DNA from: Agrypnia vestita
Lineage: Eukaryota > Arthropoda > Insecta > Trichoptera > Phryganeidae
Reading direction: 5' to 3'
NCBI GenBank assembly: GCA_016648135.1
Contig: JADDOH010010327.1
Coordinates: 21,009-85,008, forward strand
DNA length: 64,000 bases
Shown in pieces: positions 44,740-56,396 of this stretch. The position numbers and the translations under genes are program-made. The notes under the pieces were generated by a model that saw only the letters and a program-made list of their open reading frames with translations, was not told the DNA's origin and searched no databases. Within the stretch, counting starts at the first letter, position 1. Every line of letters starts with the position of its first letter.

Positions 44740-45445
44740 TTTAGGTTTCTTACTTATCAAGAAAATTGAAACTTTCATATTATTATTTAAGACCCTGATT
44801 GGACCAATACTAGAATTGAATGCATGGAGCCCTCATTATACAGTTCACTTGAGTAATATAGAGAGAGTCCAAGATAAGTTTCTTAGATTTATCAATTATG
44901 AGCTTAACATTCCGCCGAGTAACATAGATTACAACATTCTCAGATCACTCTCGATGAACTGGACACTAGAAGAATAGTGTCCTCAACTACTAGAACGCTT
45001 GCGAGTTCCGTCTCGCATAACTAGAAGTCATGCAGGTTTTGCCGTGGATACTTCAGCTACTAACTATTTCTTTAATTCCCCGCTGCAAAGGCTTCCTAGA
45101 CTAGCAAACAGATACGAGCAACTGGACGTCTTTGTCAATAACTGTGTAATATTCAAACATATGTTAAAAGGTGTACTGAAAGATTACTTGTATTTGTCGA
45201 ATCGGACTTAAATAATTGATTTGTATGTATGTATATTTTATTATTATATTATGACTTTCAAAGCTTGTGCTATATTTTCTCTCTCTACATTATTACTTTT
45301 TTTTTGTTTTTAAATTTCTTTATTATTGTGTCATGTTTTTTTTCTCTTCTCTAAACTATATACCTATTATGTTAATGTACATTATTCCTATCTATTGTAA
45401 AAGCCCTATAGGGCGTTAATTAATAATAAATAAATAAATAAAATT
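44740..45445 (+). mobile_element. Jockey-like non-LTR element, 3' fragment
   Basis: It encodes LFKTLIGPILELNAWSPHYT, ERVQDKFLRFINYELNIPPS, a stop, then LRVPSRITRSHAGFAVDTSA and PRLANRYEQLDVFVNNCVIF. This is the C-terminus of a Jockey/CR1-type reverse transcriptase. The 3' end is AATAATAAATAAATAAATAAAA at 45,423-45,442, a typical simple-repeat tail. 5' truncated. Confidence 0.75.
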
Positions 45446-45484
45446 ACTAAAATAAGATTCTGCTATCATATTCGTATCTTCTGT

Positions 45485-45600
45485 TGCGTCAAATCGGCAA
45501 AGCAAATGGATCGACCGATCGTCCCTGTAGTGTGTTTGATAAGCGCATATTGTATGGAAAGAATGAATCCGCGCAGTGCGGTGCCGGCCAGGGTGGATAT
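45485..45600. mobile_element. Partial foldback MITE
   Basis: Carries CGGCAAAGCAAATGGATCGACC and ends GCGCAGTGCGGTGCCGGCC, matching the element at 38,641-38,784 with its left terminus missing. Confidence 0.55.
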
Positions 45601-46113
45601 TTATTTATGTATAAATAATCTTTATAGATTAGGGCGTTTGTTTTGTATCATGTGTAAGAGATTGTACTTTGAAATATTGAAATATATCTACACTAAGAAA
45701 GTTATAAGGTTTTTAGGAATGGTTCTAATGATTATTTTTTGTATTATAGGTACATGTTAATAATAGTACGTTGGACTTAAAGCCCCTCCCCATCCAATTA
45801 TACCATACTGTAAGAGGGACTGCACCAACGCGTAATACATCATTTCAATAGTATTCTTGTTCAGTGAATTGCGTAAGTTTTAAAAAACATGGATAACTTT
45901 TCTTGATCGTTCCACGGTCAGATTGACACGATATTGACATTTGATATGTTTGTCAATACTAGCTGGAACCCGTCAAAAATGACGTCACTTTTACTTGCCG
46001 GCTTCTAAAGAATATTTATTTATTTATATATAGACGATTTTTTGTGTCATTATTTTATGCAATTTTATCAGAATGTTTAGATTATTGTGTCTGACGCAGC
46101 TGGTAGTAGCAGC

Positions 46114-47990
46114 ATGGATCCCGGCAGCCCCGCCATGCCTGCCATCAAGGTCGAGCCAGGGTCCCCCGGGAGCGGGGGGGAGCCCCACAGCGCTGTGGAC
46201 ATATCCTGTCCTGATATCAAGCAGGAGTGCGAGGAGTACTCCAGGAGTGCCGAGCCAGGGTCTCCCGGGAGCGGAGGGGAGCCCCACAGCGCTGTGGACA
46301 TATCTTGTCCTGACATCAAGCAGGAGGGCTCGGAGTACTCCAGGAAGGCCGAGCAGGACAGCGGTAGTACGTTTAATATTTGTATCTACACATCTTCAAT
46401 AGATATGGAAGTGCCCAGCAGACTGAGCCATAGTGGTGATGCCTGGGGATATATGGCACTGCGATGATGGACTTTCTAGCGAAAGTATGAAGGAAAAGAA
46501 GAAGATCAAATTCTTTACTTGCAAAGATCTTACAAGTTTAATAATTAAATTATTGATTATACAGCTTATGTTTAGCTATAACAGATTACAGTAACGTTTT
46601 TAAAAATTACATCACATGTGAGATCTTTTCCAAACGGATACGAATAGCGATTATTGGTATTTGTACATAATAGTAAGGAATAAATTAAAAGTGTCCCTTC
46701 ATAGCTCATTTGGCAAGACACATCGAGGGTTCCGGGTTCGATTTCCGGTAAGGTCACAATACATCTATGTGATTTACTCAAGCTTGGGTGTTTTTTTTGA
46801 TGTAACGACTTCAGTAATTGGGCCTCTTGACCTGTTGAAGCGCTTAAAAAGAAAATTATAAAAATACTGTATTTATTTTAAGTAAAAATTAAAATTGATT
46901 TATTTTTTCAGAAACCTCACAAGGAGTCCCAGTCCGCAGCAAAATAAAAAACAAGAAATCTATCAAGAAAATCTTATCTTGTTCACAATGCGATTACACT
47001 TGTACCATCCAATCGAGGTTCAAGCGCCACGCGCTAACACACACGGGAGAGAAACCTTTCTCTTGCCCTCACTGTAGTTACATTTGTTCCCAGAAATCAA
47101 GCTTAAAGATCCACTTGTTAAAACATTCTGGAAATAAACCATTCTCATGCTCTCAATGTAATTATACTTGTTACCAGAGATCAAACTTGAGGACCCACCA
47201 GCTTAAGCATACTGGAGTGAAACCTTTCTCTTGCTCTCAGTGTAATTATTCTTGTTCCCAGAAATCAACCTTAAGAACCCACCTGCTTATACATACTGGA
47301 ATTAAACCTTTTTCTTGCTCTCAATGTAATTATACTTCTTCCCAGAAATCAAACTTAAAGTCCCACCAGCTTACACATACTGGGGATAAACGCTTCTCAT
47401 GCACTCAATGTATTTATACGTGTTCCCAAAAAGCGACGTTAACTAGCCACATGTTTACACACTTTGGAGAGAAACCTTTTGCCTGCCATGTATGTAGTTA
47501 TACTTTTGGCAATAAAGGTACATTAAAGAAACACATGCGTACACACACTGGGGAGAAACCTTTCTCTTGCCCTCAATGCAGTGATACTTTTACCCAGAAA
47601 TCAAGCTTAAAAACACACTTGCTCAGACATACTGGAAATAAACCTTTCTCGTGCTCTCAATGTAATTATTCGTGTACTCAAAAATCGAGTTTAAACTATC
47701 ACATTTTAACACACACTGGAGAAAAACCTTTTGCCTGCCATGTATGTAGTTATACTTCTGCCAAAAAGGGAACTTTAAAGACACACCTGCTTACACACAC
47801 TGGAGAGAAACCTTTCTCTTGCTCTCACTGTGACTATGGTTGTACCTCGAAAACAAGTTTACAATACCACATGTTTAAACATACACAAGAGAAACCTTTT
47901 TCCTGTTCTCAATGTGATTTTGCTTGTTTTCGAAAATCAAGCTTAACCCGCCACTTTCTTGTTCACGGTGTTATGGAACCTTTTTCTTAA
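46114..47990 (+). CDS. Unit D: 12-finger C2H2 protein, SUMO-consensus N-terminus
   Basis: Exons 46,114-46,363 and 46,912-47,990 have the same lengths as in unit C (250 and 1,079 bases) and join in phase 1, giving 442 residues. The N-terminus has two 33-residue modules and SUMO-consensus sites IKVE, IKQE, IKQE. The second module reads IKQEGSEYSR, so its conserved Cys is lost. A basic linker and twelve C2H2 fingers follow, ending CFRKSSLTRHFLVHG. Finger 3 reads NLRTH where unit C has NLSNH, and other helix changes are few. No frame break is seen, and the splice sites and SINE-bearing intron are preserved. This is the best candidate in the window for a working member, since its 5' module also keeps a donor. 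Target DNA and biological role are unknown. Confidence 0.87.
46687..46852 (+). repeat. tRNA-derived SINE, unit D intron
   Basis: TCCCTTCATAGCTCATTTGG and GGGTTCGATTTCCGG mark the tRNA-like part. The body GTAATTGGGCCTCTTGACC and tail CTTAAAAAGAAAATTAT match unit C. Confidence 0.8.
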
Positions 47991-48171
47991 TCATTATTTC
48001 TTCATACTAATTTCAATAAAATATATTTAAGGAATCACATGCACACACTGGTTGAAAACCTTTGTCGTGCTCTCAATATCATTAAGCATGTCCTCATAAA
48101 ACCTGTTTGCGTAGCCACGTCTCCACAAACTCTTGAGACAAACCTTTTTCTGCCCTCAACGTTACTGAATA
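47991..48171 (+). pseudogene. Finger remnants after unit D
   Basis: Same decayed finger words as after unit C (IYLRNHMHTL, then SCSQYH-like pieces), cut by a non-LTR insertion at 48,172. Confidence 0.55.
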
Positions 48172-48757
48172 TATATTTTTTTAAATATTTATTAGAGACA
48201 CTAAAAGGATAATAGGTACATTATACTCTAATAAAACATTATAAATGAAGACTACGCCGATTATCCCAATTACAAGTGTCTTTGGCACGTTCTAGTAACA
48301 TGTTTTTTTGCATTTAAGTATATTTTAAATGTACATTAATGTGTATTGTATATTTAGTGTTTGAATGTAGTTCGATTAGTATTTAATAAATAATTGATTT
48401 AATGGATCTGTAGGTTCAGGTTCTCGTTTAGAAAATGGTTGTCGTGTATGAGTGAGTTTTTGAACGATGATAAGATATCTGCAAGAATATCAGCATCAAT
48501 GTTAGGGTCAGCACAATACATATTATATGTGCGACATAACCTTGTGATGGGAGAAAAGTAACCAACATTATTAGTGTGCTGGCTTATTTTAAAGACCTCC
48601 GGGTTTCTTATACGGGGGTTTACATGCAAATTTATGTCAGATAGAGTAAGAGAATCAATAGCTCCGCTGAGAATCTTGTGTAGCACGACGAGATCGGATA
48701 TTTTCCGTCGGGACTCAAGTTTGTGCGTCTTAAAAAGGCAAGTCGATCTTCGCTTGC
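48172..48757 (-). mobile_element. Jockey-like non-LTR element with intact 3' end
   Basis: The minus strand has LESRRKISDLVVLHKILSGA, HVNPRIRNPEVFKISQHTNN and SPITRLCRTYNMYC with SSFKNSLI, a Jockey-type reverse transcriptase C-terminus. A 225-base untranslated end follows, finishing in an A-run at 48,172-48,180. It interrupts sequence that is continuous after unit C (37,725-37,760). It therefore inserted after the duplication, and it supplies the reference for the 3' fragments at the palindrome edges. Confidence 0.8.
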
Positions 48758-49810
48758 CATAAATCAATCATCAAGACCTTCGTTCTCAATGGAGGGATCA
48801 TGCTCTTAAAATAATGACGCTTTTACCCGTAACACAAGCTTAAAGAAAAATATCTGAAGACAATCGCGAGATAGATATCATTTATGGATATTCATCTTCC
48901 ACCACCTTCAATCCAATTGACTCATTATTAAATACTTCAAAACAAAAATAAAGTTGGATGAACTTAATTTAAACGAGATCGCAATGAGAGAACTGCTGAA
49001 ATATAATATTTCTCCGCGGTGGGATTCGAGTAAGATGCTTATAAAGAATTAAAACATTTATGTTTTCATCTTTTAGCCACGGATCATTCTCTTGGTATTA
49101 ATAAGTGTTTACAAATTTTACAAACAAATTATGCAGAATCACAGTTTGATAAAATAGAAATTTGGAAATAAGAAAAAGTGTTAATAGAAAATTGAATATT
49201 ATAAATAATGAGGCCGCTTTTACAGATAGTTATCTTTTTATTTTCATGTTAAGTAGGTATTTAATTATTATTCATTTTTCATATATAACTTAATATTTTG
49301 ATTGTCTATACTTTGATATTTGAATTTAATTTTTGTCAGTATACAATTGTATCCTGACGAAGGGGCCATAGGCCTTCAAACGTGTTGATGTTCAATTCAA
49401 TTTAAAAAAGTGTTTGAAACTAAGTTTATTTTATTAATTATATTAAATTAAAACATTCACTTCTATTCTGTATTTCGCACCAATTTGATTCATTGAAATA
49501 TTCCACTCCAATGCTTCGAATGCCGCTGTCTATTCCACGGCTGCACAGTTCGCATTCTTATTCGCTGACTTCGTTTCTATGATTTGTTCGCTGTCAAAAA
49601 AAACATCGACTTTGACGGCGGCTGCGACATAATTTATAAGTATCCGATATGGGTGATCTTCATATCCACCGGCTTCCAGATCTTTCTAGAACTGTCTTAA
49701 ATTATTTAAATCTAACGGAAACCCTCTTTCCTAGTGTAGTTCTTGTCGACTTAAGCAAAATATGTATTGCATAGGTTTAATTGATTTGTTCTCTTCTTGT
49801 GTAAATCGCT
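48758..49810. other. Shared 3' flank of unit D
   Basis: Homologous to 37,740-38,640 after unit C, with CTTCCACCACCTTCAATCC and CCAATGCTTCGAATGCCGC. It includes a hammerhead-like word at 49,354-49,381 whose second half has decayed to CAAAC. No gene is seen. Confidence 0.55.
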
Positions 49811-49914
49811 TAGGCCGGCGCCATACTGCGCCGATCTTCGGTCACGCATCGATCCATTTTCTTTGCCGATTTGACGCGGCGGAAGACCTGCGCAGTGTGG
49901 CGCCGGCTTTAGTC
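49811..49914. mobile_element. Foldback MITE, unit D copy
   Basis: AGGCCGGCGCCATACTGCGC and GCGCAGTGTGGCGCCGGCTT are inverted termini. It is shorter than the unit C copy by about 40 internal bases. Confidence 0.7.
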
Positions 49915-51550
49915 CATAAAATATATATTTTAATTCATCTTTTGTTTTCGTAATCTGATTGTATTTTGTAAAATATATTTTATTATAATAATGGGAAATA
50001 AAATTTGTATCCAATAGAATTTGTTTTGATGAAAAGGCCTTCGCATTGCATTTCAGGAGCAAATGAAATATTAAGATGTCAATATATCTTTTGTGGAAAC
50101 AAATGCATTAGGATTTTGTAAAATGACAGACAACCTTTAAAACACTTCTAACAGAAATCCACCACAAAATCCGATAGCTAAGGCTTTCAGTAGGAGCCAA
50201 ACAATAAAATACGTTAAATTGTTAAATTAGTAACGATTTGCTTGAGAAGTTTGGACGAGTCAGTAAAGAAGTCTGCGGCTCGAGCTTGCAGTTTGGACAA
50301 GTCGGTAGAGAAGACTTGCTTCCCATGAATCCTAACGTCAAAAATATCAAAATAATTTATTCATTCATACACGCAGAGAAAACTCAAGAAAATGGTTTCG
50401 AAACAAAAAGATAGGTAGGTACCTACCATTAAACATACTTGTGAATTTATATATCGCATAAAACTGCCTAATATTTGAAAAGTTTATGACTAATTAACAG
50501 CTGATTTTATTAATATTTTTCCTTGACAGGTAATGTCAAATATTTTCAATTAGGATACAATTATTTTTAAACCATATTTTTGTCAGAATCAATAAAATAT
50601 ATGTTGTAGATTAATTAAGGTTTGAAATCTCAAAAATGAAAGTCCACATGATTCATGGAGATATTCAATGTAAGAATGTTGCTCGAAAATATTTTAACAC
50701 CATATAAGCGACTTGAACGCTTACATTTATCCTTGTACATTTCTGAATTATCTTCTAAAATCTTCAGACAGACAGACGGAAAGACATACAACGAAATTCT
50801 AATACGGTGTAAATTTATTAGGGATCTTGCGGTGGCGATTGCCACGTCAACTAGGCATTGGTCCGCATGAGAGTCGTGTCACAGTCCGCGGCGGGTGGAT
50901 CGAAGAGTCCGGACAGGATGTGCTGAATCCTGGCCCAGGGAATGGGCAGTTGCTGTACTCATGTTAAAAATGAGTGGGTATAACTCTGTCTTTACAATGT
51001 TCAGCTAAATCCTCATATTTTTGCTTTGAAATTGCAGACGTTATCGACAGCATGGCACGTTTGTTTTGACTGAATTTCGATTACACTCGACTTTGCAGAT
51101 TTGAAGTACTTAGAAGTACTTGCGACTGGAATAGTTGAAGTATATTAATTTATTAGTACTTCGTCCTAAAAAAAGTAATATAAACGACAAGGACATTATT
51201 AGCTCATTAAAATTATAGTGTTAAATAGTCAACGAGAGCCATCCATTAGTTGCGTATAGACATTAATGTGCGATTTCTCGATTGATATTAAAAATAGGCA
51301 CAGAGGGTAAAAAGATACCCTCAAACCTTCAATGTATGAGTCCCATGCGCATTTGGCTGCTTATATCTTAAAATCTAGGATTTACATAGGTACCAAATTG
51401 AAATCTTTGAATTCCAATTTCCTATCATAATATGTTTAATAATTTGAAGCCGTTGGCAAACGGACAATAATACTTACTCATTAAAAAACTAAAATTAAAT
51501 AGCTAAAACTAAATAACACTTTAAAAGAAAATAGTTACCAGATATCATAT
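49915..51550. other. Unit D distal flank and intergenic DNA
   Basis: To about 50,720 this matches the region after unit C, including GAAGTTTGGACGAGTCAGT and TTGCAGTTTGGACAAGTCGG, and lacks the piggyBac-like and long-TIR insertions. From there to 51,550 no exon is recognised. Confidence 0.5.
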
Positions 51551-51559
51551 CCAAGCCGC

Positions 51560-52300
51560 AGATAGCGAAACACACGCGTTAACTAAGCGACGCTTTGTGG
51601 CACTCTGATTGTTTTTTTGTTCCCAAAAGCCACTCCCTGGTCACTTTGCAGTATGGGCAAGCGACAATGCAAGGTACGCGCGGAAGGGTCAAATTCCATT
51701 TTAATTAAAATTTCTTCACGCACAAAATATCTAAGCGCCAAAAATAATACAGAAAACTGCAGGTCATATTTACCTAAGCGACAAATGTTATCTATTTTAA
51801 ATTATGGATAAAAATTACTAAACGACATGTTGTCGTAAATGAGAGCTCAAAAAATATCTAAATGCCTAATGGCAAATATTTAAGGTGAGGTAAATAGGCA
51901 GAAGCCATAAAAGAAACCAATCTTCAAGAGGTAAATTTATCTAACTAAATTATTATTTTTGCGTTATATCAGGAAAGAGAAACTAAAAACCAAAATATTG
52001 TAAATAAAAAACACAACAAATTTACCAAGTAAAAAAATAGTTTCGAAAAAAGTGCCAAATGTAATATTTTTAAAAATCTTTAAAATTTTTGTCGCTTGGT
52101 CGCCGAAAACTGTAAATATTCAACAAAATACAAAATATCTAAGCGACATCAAAAATCATCACAGAAGCCTGTAAGTGCGACCAATCGATGCCGAAAATCC
52201 GATTCCAGTGATATATATAACTCAAAATCGGTCAAATTGTCGCTTGGTCATTTTTACCTTTCCACCGTCGATATTATTAATTACAAAAAAAAAGAAAAAA
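51560..52300. repeat. Region with repeated AAGCGAC words in both orientations
   Basis: CTAAGCG(A/C)C occurs near 51,575, 51,729, 51,773 and 52,136, and its inverse TGTCGCTTGGT near 52,089 and 52,238, in otherwise A-rich DNA. Clustered short motifs in both orientations resemble subterminal transposase-binding repeats of a non-autonomous DNA element. No clean termini are identified. Confidence 0.35.
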
Positions 52301-54673
52301 ATTAAAACAAAAATACGGAATTATCAGTAAAGGAAATCTACAAAGCAAATATTGAAGATGAAACGGATACGTATATTATGAAGGCGTTCCTGTAAGTTGA
52401 GACGCTCTACATATATTACAAAAAAAAACGCTAAATTGCGACGCATTTCGTATGAAACTAGTGGTCTATACGGCACACCCCACTAGGTGGTAAAAAGCAA
52501 TAAGCATTGCACGTGCGACTACTGATCTCAGGGGACGTCTTGCGTGTAAGTAGGGGAAGGTGGTCTGAGACGGCATAGCGGCTGAGATGGCATAGTCAGT
52601 GTATCTCCATAATTCGCCACCCAGTAGCGTCTCCATCTACAGGGGTAGATTACTAATGCAAACATGTCGCGACGTGCCCGTTGCCAGTGCGCGAGAATCC
52701 ATCCAGGTGGACACCATGCTTCTTTTCGTAAAATTGACTCGCGTAAATTGATTTTTTCATAAAAGATTAACCAAAATTACAAGTATTCTATATGAGATAT
52801 CAGGTAAGTTTGGATGTATTTTTAGGGCTAAGTATGATGATTATGGTTTACTTAAATTAGAGTTATGTAGCATTCATATTAATGGAAGTGCAAATTTTTT
52901 TCTCGGTTATGTGCCAACAGGGTAAGATGGCATAGGGGGTATGCCATCTCACCCAGCAGATGATGTGAGAAGTTTTAATAAACCATTAAGTAAATAAAGC
53001 AATAACTAAAACTACTAATTAGTTTATTGTGTAAAATAATTGGTTTTAAAAAACCTGCGAGTTTCCAGTCGAAATAACTAACTGAGGCAGGGCAACGTTC
53101 AGATCCTGCGAGTTCTCAGTCGAAGAACAAACCGAGGCAGGGCGCTCAGAGCCTGATGACTTCCAGTCAAATAACCATGAATCAAACTGAGCGAAGTTCA
53201 ACTATAGCAGATATTTTCCTATTGCCCAAATCTTCCCAAATAAAATGAATAAACTGTAAGATGGGTAAGTTAACCTCCAGAAATAGCACAACTGAAAGCT
53301 ATTGTCGCTGAGAAAAAAGCTGCAAATTTGAGGAAATCTGCTCGACAAGTTGTGTTGGCAGCTTCTAGTGACGAAGAAGAACCATTTATGTCGGATGATG
53401 AAAACCCATCTTGCATTTATTGCCTGGAGTGTTGGAGTCATTCTTGCTCCAGGGAATGGTGGCTTCAATGCCAAGTCTGCCGTCAATAGTGCCACCGGAA
53501 TGCATCGGATTACCGAAAACAGCAAAACGCGTTATTTGTGATATTTTTAAGTAACCCTTACCTACAAACATTATAAATAACGCGTTTTGCTTGCTTTGCC
53601 ATCTACCTGAGTGCATATAGTGGGTATTGCTCAATGTATGCCATCTTACCTTTATGGGGTGTGCCATCTCACCCATGGGCGTTGGGTGAGATGGATTTAT
53701 GAAACATTTTTATTTTTGATTATTTTTAAAAGAAAATATGGTTTTTCTTAATATTTTAGATTATTTATTTGCTAATAATAAACTCTTATTTATTACAGAA
53801 TGGCTATTTATTTCAATTTCATTACGTGTTTTCTCAAAATCAATCTTTTCAAAATCTATGCCATCTCAGACCACCTTCCCCTATTATTCCAGATACTTGA
53901 GCTTTGCCAGTCGTTTAGACGGATGATTAGCTTGACCATTAGTTTTTTGTTTGAGTGTACGTGTATATTTTTGACGTAAGTTTTGTTTGTTATAGATTTT
54001 TACCATATCTTCATTAAATTATGATGCGATATCGAAGTTAGTAAACCAAGAGTATAGTTCCGAAGACCGAGGTGATGCGTCCACCTGTGAGACGGAAAAC
54101 TTTGTACTGGAAGACGATGTACGAAGTGACAAAAATTATGAGCCATCTAATTCAGAAGGAAGCCAAGTGAATACACCTCGAGACTGTGGAAACTGTGGAG
54201 TAAGTTCTTACAAGAAACTCCAGTACACTTCCAGATTCCTCTTCTAGAACATACGTGGTAAAAACCAATTTATTTAGTCTACCACCGGGCTAGAAATTAA
54301 TTCCACGCAAAGAATTTACGAGAACACTACGTTTTCGACCGGCGTAGCCTTAAATAAAGGCAAGATTGGTAAAAACAACAATGCCTACGCAAAAGTGAAA
54401 GATAAAACAATTTCTTCCGACAAAAAAGTAGGGCCGGTTGTTTCAAGTTGGATTAAAGTAAGCGTTATTTTAAATCATAGATTTTTACGTTCTCCACCAA
54501 TCAGACGATCCGTTTTCGTAAAAATCTATGCTTTAATCGAAGGCTTACTTCAATCCAACTTGAAACAACCGGGCCTAAGTAAATTACTTCTCCTGTTAAG
54601 AATATACTGTAGGATCAGTCGACCGTCAGAAAAGCCTGTGCCACCCTTCAATGTCTTTAATGTAGAAAATTAA
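51653..54673 (+). CDS. Tentative small gene with MITE-altered C-terminus
   Basis: Three pieces fit one phase-0 gene. The first is 51,653-51,673 (MGKRQCK, donor CAAG|GTACGC). The second is 53,996-54,199 (acceptor TTGTTATAG, 68 codons, acidic: SSEDRGDAST, ENFVLEDDVRSDKNYEPSN, donor GGA|GTAAGT). The third starts at 54,278 after a 78-base GT-AG intron and is open to 54,673. Exons 2 and 3 are open for about 200 codons in AT-rich DNA. The first piece is the weakest link. A 135-base inverted-repeat element (54,436-54,570) with GGGCC on both sides lies inside exon 3. Without it the frame would end within three codons (GPK, stop); with it the C-terminus is extended by about 80 residues. I recognise no domain, and the acidic SED/NYEPS style resembles transposon-derived insect proteins. 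Existence is inferred from splice fit alone. Confidence 0.3.
52553..53881. mobile_element. pogo/Tigger-like DNA transposon, degenerate
   Basis: Inverted termini GGGGAAGGTGGTCTGAGACG and CATCTCAGACCACCTTCCCC are flanked by TA on each side (52,551-52,552 and 53,882-53,883). The interior repeats TGAGATGGCATA / TGCCATCTCACCC many times. Near 53,360-53,540 the plus strand has SSDEEEPFMSDDENPSCIYC, a CWSHSCSREWWLQCQVCR block and YRKQQNALF, with a stop. It resembles the Cys-rich C-terminus of pogo/Tigger (jerky-like) transposases. The catalytic domain is lost. It lies in the presumed first intron of the tentative gene. Confidence 0.65.
53046..53170. repeat. Short tandem repeat inside the pogo-like element
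   Basis: CCTGCGAGTT(T/C)(C/T)CAGTCGAA-AACTAAC(T)GAGGCAGGGC recurs about every 55 bases, two clear copies and a partial third (GCCTGATGACTTCCAGTC). Confidence 0.55.
54436..54570. mobile_element. 135-bp MITE with GGGCC target duplication
   Basis: GGTTGTTTCAAGTTGGATT and its inverse AATCCAACTTGAAACAACC bound the element, with GGGCC at 54,431-54,435 and 54,571-54,575. The outer 30 bases pair with one or two mismatches. Confidence 0.8.
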
Positions 54674-54764
54674 AAAAAAAGCTTTTGTTGACAGACGTCA
54701 ATTAAAACGCGCAGTGCGCATGAGCGTATCTGACCGAGAGTTTAAATTCATATTTCCGCTCAGA

Positions 54765-54886
54765 ATTTTCTGAGAGATTTCGCTTAATCCGAGTTGAAAC
54801 AACCCGTTTTTGTAAAAAGTCACTAAAAACTCAAATTTAAACTCTACCGTGACTTTGATCCAACTTGAAACAACTGGGCTTAAGTG
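54765..54886. mobile_element. Second copy of the GTTGTTTCAA MITE family
   Basis: CTTAATCCGAGTTGAAACAAC and TGATCCAACTTGAAACAACTG occur in the same orientation, with GGGC after the latter. This suggests two partial termini or a rearranged copy of the element at 54,436-54,570. Confidence 0.5.
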
Positions 54887-54894
54887 ATTGTGCA

Positions 54895-56396
54895 TTATAC
54901 AGGGTGTCAAAAATATTTAAAAAAAATGCAAACTTTGATGTCGCTTGTCTCCGTGACTGTCGACTGTCCCAAAGTATAAAGAATATTTTCTATTCATAAT
55001 TGCATGAAGAAGACTCCCCGAAGCTTTTTCTATTAGCTATCAGACACCTGAATATCTTAGTGACTGATTCATAATCAATAATATCATACCTAAATAATTT
55101 TTCTAAAAAAGATTATCATTACAATGTATCGATTATGTTAATGTTTTGTGGCCAAACTTAAACTACGTGAATTTTCAATCTCCCTTTTGCTTAATACATA
55201 TGTAATACATGTAATAATCACATAGTGTGTCCAGGTGAATCTACTCTGAAAAATGTCTTTAGATAAAGTGTTCTATAGTGAAATAAATTATGTGTGCGGA
55301 CGGGGGATCCCGTCAGGTCAGAAGTTCCTTACGCATTTTCTTCAATTCCAAATGTAATTCCATATGGAGATCTAGATTGTTTATATTTGTATACTTGTTA
55401 TGTAAGGAAATGTCACGTTGAAGTTGTTTTTCTATTATTTTCTCTTTCGATACTTTTTTTGACGCTGAACATATGATTTCACCATTGCTCTCTCGAACGT
55501 ATGTAAATCGTAAACATTTAAATTACATAAAACATATATAAACCTTAAAAACTACTTGGATGAAAATATTCAATTTATTAACTTAATTTTTTAAAGTTTA
55601 TATTACACTTACTTGTTGCAGTTTCCATTTCTCGAATCTTCATTGCAATATTGCAATAATGAGACAATGTAACTCACGTATGATTTAAAACAAAACCTAA
55701 TAAAACATTCTACCAGTCAACTCCTACCGCAAGCCACCTAAAGGAACTTCATTCTAATAAATAGCCTAGTATTTTTATTTGAAAGCCTTATTTCTCAACG
55801 TCAGATGCCGAATTAAAAAAACATAAATTTACAAATATTATATCAATTTATGCCGCGATTCTGGATTTCATTGTTCATTTCATTGCCGATGAATCGGCGT
55901 TTATTGGACAAGAATAGACATTTGATTGCTTGATACATAAACATAATACAAAAAAATTAGGATAATATGTAACCAGCCTCTCGGCCACTACCAACCTCTC
56001 TAGGTTTATAGAAATATCTGTTCTGAAGTGGGAAGCTTTTTTTTAAACATTTAATCCCCTTAGATCGACATTTAATATTTATTTAGAAAGAAAGTGCATA
56101 CCTACAGTAATAATCAAGACCAAAAAATATTAAAATATATAAAAGTATCATTCGAGATGCAGGAAAAAAGTGAAAAATAATGCGAAGGATTGTTTTACAT
56201 TTCTTATGAAAACAGCGTATTTCATGGGGATCTACAAAAGAAATAGCAATCCGACTAAAAGTATAAGAAGAAAAAAAGGAAAATAAATTGGAAAGCAAAG
56301 AAGAAACAAGAAAGAACGTAATTTGGTTAAAAGATAAATATGTCATGGTAAAAAGATAAATAAAACATTCCACTTATAACTCTAATATTTACTTAC
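54895..56396. other. Intergenic, nothing recognised
   Basis: AT-rich DNA with ACAGGGTGTCAAAAATATTT near 54,899, a word common at the ends of old DNA elements. No credible exon. I looked on the minus strand for the missing Ser-195 exon (GDSGGP-like) of the protease homologue and did not see it. Confidence 0.5.

Noticed and set aside
18341..46852. Four B-box-bearing sequences as genuine tRNA genes
   Set aside because: They share a long non-tRNA body and A-rich tail, lack a convincing anticodon arm and occupy the same intron in each paralogue, so they are SINEs.
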